DNA of 9,129 bases from G001797105 sp964528155 (GTDB lineage: Bacteria; Chloroflexota; Anaerolineae; Anaerolineales; E44-bin32), in the NCBI GenBank assembly GCA_964528155.1, contig CAZGRL010000136.1, forward strand, positions 1 to 9,129, read 5' to 3'. Of this stretch, positions 7,909 through 9,129 are shown piece by piece. Numbering within the stretch: position 1 is the stretch's first letter; every line of letters begins with the position of its first letter. The notes beneath the pieces were generated by a model. That model searched no databases and had not been told where the DNA came from. It saw nothing but the letters and a program-made list of their open reading frames with translations. Made by a program: the position numbers and the translations under genes.

Positions 7909-7943
7909 GCGACGGCGGAGACGTTCCTCCGCCGTCGCATCTT
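7909..7943 (+). terminator. Intrinsic terminator between the oxidoreductase and the convergent MoaD-like genes
   Basis: GCGACGGCGGAG (7909-7920) and CTCCGCCGTCGC (7927-7938) form a perfect 12-bp stem with a 6-base loop. It is followed by the moderately T-rich ATCTTTCT, and lies 31 bases after the oxidoreductase stop. It probably also limits leftward transcription from the MoaD-like genes, although no T-run follows on the minus strand. Confidence 0.8.
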
Positions 7944-7968
7944 TCTGCACCGGGATCTCGTTGATTCT

Positions 7969-8340
7969 CTACTCTCCCCGAGGATGAAGCTTCAGGTCCT
8001 TCAACGTAGTTCCCGGGGGAAGAGGCACTGGGGTCAGGACGCCGCCGCAGGCAAAGAGCGTCACCGTCGACCCATCCGGAATGTGTGCCTCGGATCCGCC
8101 AACCAGATATGAGAAACGCCCGTTGATCACCACCTGGACATAGGGTCTTGGTTCGTCGCCTGCCATGAGCCGATCGCCAAGCTCAAACTCCCTGACCAGC
8201 GCCGCCATGAGCTGACGAAGGGTGTTGCCTGGGAACGCGAAACGGGTTCGGTGCTTCCCAAGCCGCCGGCGAAAGTCACCCGTAAGCCGGAGCGTTATTT
8301 CGGTAAGTCTATCTTCGCTGTTCGAGCTAGAAGTATCCAC
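7969..8340 (-). CDS. MoaD/ThiS-like beta-grasp protein with a tail after its Gly-Gly
   Basis: The protein has 123 residues and a GTG start (8338-8340) with AGAGG five bases upstream. The core (about 12-97) has the beta-grasp pattern: strand LTEITLRL, FPGNTLRQLMAALVREF (turn plus helix), PYVQVVINGRFSYLVGG, and the final strand DGSTVTLF. It is clearly homologous to the second domain of the upstream gene, sharing a PYVxVxINGRFSxxVGG pattern. The chain then reads ACGG (Gly99-Gly100) where MoaD and ThiS would end, but continues another 23 residues, rich in Pro and Lys. Family role: sulfur carrier for pterin or thiazole synthesis through a C-terminal Gly-Gly thiocarboxylate. Here a free terminus would require cleavage after Gly100; otherwise it acts differently, for instance as a binding partner of the oxidoreductase. 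It ends in TAG. The gene probably forms an operon with the one 53 bases upstream. Fold confident; function inferred. Confidence 0.8.
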   Translation of the reverse strand: MDTSSSNSEDRLTEITLRLTGDFRRRLGKHRTRFAFPGNTLRQLMAALVREFELGDRLMAGDEPRPYVQVVINGRFSYLVGGSEAHIPDGSTVTLFACGGVLTPVPLPPGTTLKDLKLHPRGE

Positions 8341-8493
8341 TTGGGCCTCTGGCTAGGACTCCGCGTTCCGGGCACTAGGGATCTACCGGGCGGTCAGAAA
8401 GCAAGGACATAGGAGTGGATGAACACCACTGTTGCCCCGTTGGGGACAGTTGCATCCCAGCCACCGACGAAATGAGAGAAACGCCCGTTGATC
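8111..8493. repeat. 18-base exact repeat inside the two paralogous beta-grasp domains
   Basis: GAGAAACGCCCGTTGATC occurs at 8111-8128 and again at 8476-8493. On the minus strand both copies encode the INGRFS part of the shared motif in equivalent positions of the two proteins. It reflects duplication of one domain, or strong constraint on this motif, and is not a mobile element. Confidence 0.7.
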
Positions 8494-8960
8494 GCCACTC
8501 GCACGTAGGGCTCAAGCTCACCCTGATCCATTAAGAGGTCGGCGATGTCATAGTCTCGCAGGACCGCGCCTATGAACTCGCGCAATGTGCTGCCGTTGAA
8601 GGAGAAGTCGGTTTTGCTCAGACCCGCTCGGGCACGAAAGTGGCTTGTGAACTTGAGAGTCACGCGTGTGAGACCAGGTGGGCCCGCTCCCCCGCCAACT
8701 GGAGGAAATACGTCCAGCTGGTCGTCAGCGGAGACCTTCGTATCCACACCGTCTAGATGACGAACATTCCGCCCGTTGAGCACCACAGCCACATGTCCGG
8801 CCAGCGAACCATCGACGTTCCAGATGGCCTCGTCAAGGCGGTGATAGCGCGCCACCAGCCGATGGAGCACGTCGCCAACGGTATCGCCGGCCTCAACAGG
8901 AATATCTACCTGACGGGTTTGTGCAATATTCCTGAGGGTGGCGTAGAGTCGAACTTCCAC
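8394..8960 (-). CDS. Tandem beta-grasp fusion: MoaD domain joined to a second MoaD/ThiS-like domain
   Basis: The protein has 188 residues and a GTG start at 8958-8960. An in-frame stop at 8991-8993 with no ATG, GTG or TTG between excludes a longer form. Residues 1-91 are a typical MoaD: MEVRLYATLR, then VEAGDTVGDVLHRLVARY, VVLNGRNV, and the closing strand DQLDVFPPVGGG, whose Gly-Gly (89-91) is normally the very C-terminus that carries sulfur. Here the chain continues through AGPPG into a second beta-grasp domain (about 97-188: LTRVTLKFTSHF, FNGSTLREFIGAVL, PYVRVAINGRFSHFVGG) that ends HSYVLAF with no Gly-Gly. MoaD normally works with MoaE to install the dithiolene sulfurs of the molybdenum/tungsten pterin, which the neighbouring oxidoreductase needs. 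To act so, this protein would have to be cut after the glycines; alternatively the fusion is a scaffold or dedicated chaperone. No strong Shine-Dalgarno is seen. Fold confident; role inferred. Confidence 0.85.
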   Translation of the reverse strand: MEVRLYATLRNIAQTRQVDIPVEAGDTVGDVLHRLVARYHRLDEAIWNVDGSLAGHVAVVLNGRNVRHLDGVDTKVSADDQLDVFPPVGGGAGPPGLTRVTLKFTSHFRARAGLSKTDFSFNGSTLREFIGAVLRDYDIADLLMDQGELEPYVRVAINGRFSHFVGGWDATVPNGATVVFIHSYVLAF

Positions 8961-8987
8961 GGTTAGCTTTGCTCGGCCGTTGCCATT

Positions 8988-9016
8988 AATCTATACCAGA
9001 GCGCGAGAAAACTCAA
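8988..9016 (-). promoter_or_regulatory. Candidate promoter of the MoaD-like operon
   Basis: On the minus strand TTGAGT (9011-9016) serves as -35, with an overlapping choice of -10: TAGATT (8988-8993, spacing 17) or TATAGA (8990-8995, spacing 15), the latter preceded by TGG as in an extended -10. Transcription would start near 8980, giving a leader of only about 20 bases before the GTG at 8960. That fits the lack of a strong ribosome binding site. Confidence 0.45.
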
Positions 9017-9074
9017 TCCGAAAGAAGCCATGGGTGTATTCCAGCTTGGGGAGCAAGCCCCTCGCGAGGAACAG

Positions 9075-9127
9075 GGGAAAATGTGTGTTGGACGGCGGCA
9101 CAGCCGCCGTCCAACACACATTTTCCC
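9075..9127. terminator. 25-bp perfect palindrome, likely bidirectional terminator
   Basis: Arms 9075-9099 and 9103-9127 are perfectly complementary, with a three-base ACA loop. Outward from the centre the stem runs from GACGGCGGC through TTGG and TGTGTG to an AAAA/TTTT pair and finally GGG/CCC. The A-run on one arm and T-run on the other resemble a bidirectional intrinsic terminator. It lies upstream of the MoaD-like operon, so it would end a gene beyond the right edge reading leftward, or insulate the operon. A cruciform or repeat-element role is the alternative. Confidence 0.6.
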
Positions 9128-9129
9128 TT

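Noticed and set aside
9044..9058. Small hairpin GCTTG/CAAGC near the right edge.
   Set aside because: A 5-bp stem is within chance expectation and has no T-run or link to a gene.

Overview
The window is GC-rich bacterial DNA. It most resembles an Anaerolineae-type Chloroflexota, or a similar environmental anaerobe or facultative anaerobe. That placement is an inference from gene content (a large membrane alpha-2-macroglobulin, a tungsten/molybdenum aldehyde oxidoreductase, MoaD-like proteins with GTG starts) and not from any phylogenetic marker.

Region 1 (1-4984, minus strand) is one uninterrupted reading frame of 1661 codons that runs off the left edge. It encodes a membrane-anchored bacterial alpha-2-macroglobulin with an intact thioester motif. 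About 190 residues carrying six predicted membrane helices are inserted just where the bait or anaphylatoxin-like segment of the family lies. Many open frames exist on the opposite strand here; they are shadows of this gene.

Region 2 (4985-6050) is about 1.07 kb without an intact gene. Left to right it holds: the A2M ribosome binding site; two near-identical palindromes, the second enclosed in a larger stem; a textbook plus-strand intrinsic terminator with no visible gene before it; a minus-strand fragment that looks like the C-terminus of a membrane protein; a plus-strand DUF72 pseudogene (C-terminal half only, interrupted by in-frame TAG codons); and a good sigma-70 promoter followed by a structured leader for the next gene. 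It reads as a decayed rearrangement junction.

Region 3 (6051-9129) is a cofactor-enzyme module. A complete aldehyde:ferredoxin oxidoreductase-family gene (plus strand) ends in a strong terminator. Facing it tail to tail is a two-gene minus-strand unit of MoaD/ThiS-type beta-grasp proteins. The first is a fusion of two beta-grasp domains, with the usual C-terminal Gly-Gly of the first domain buried in the middle of the chain. The second is a paralogue of the fused second domain and carries a 23-residue tail after a Gly-Gly. MoaD proteins supply sulfur for the pterin dithiolene that AOR enzymes need, so a functional link is likely, but neither product ends in a free Gly-Gly as made. A 25-bp perfect palindrome closes the window at the right edge.
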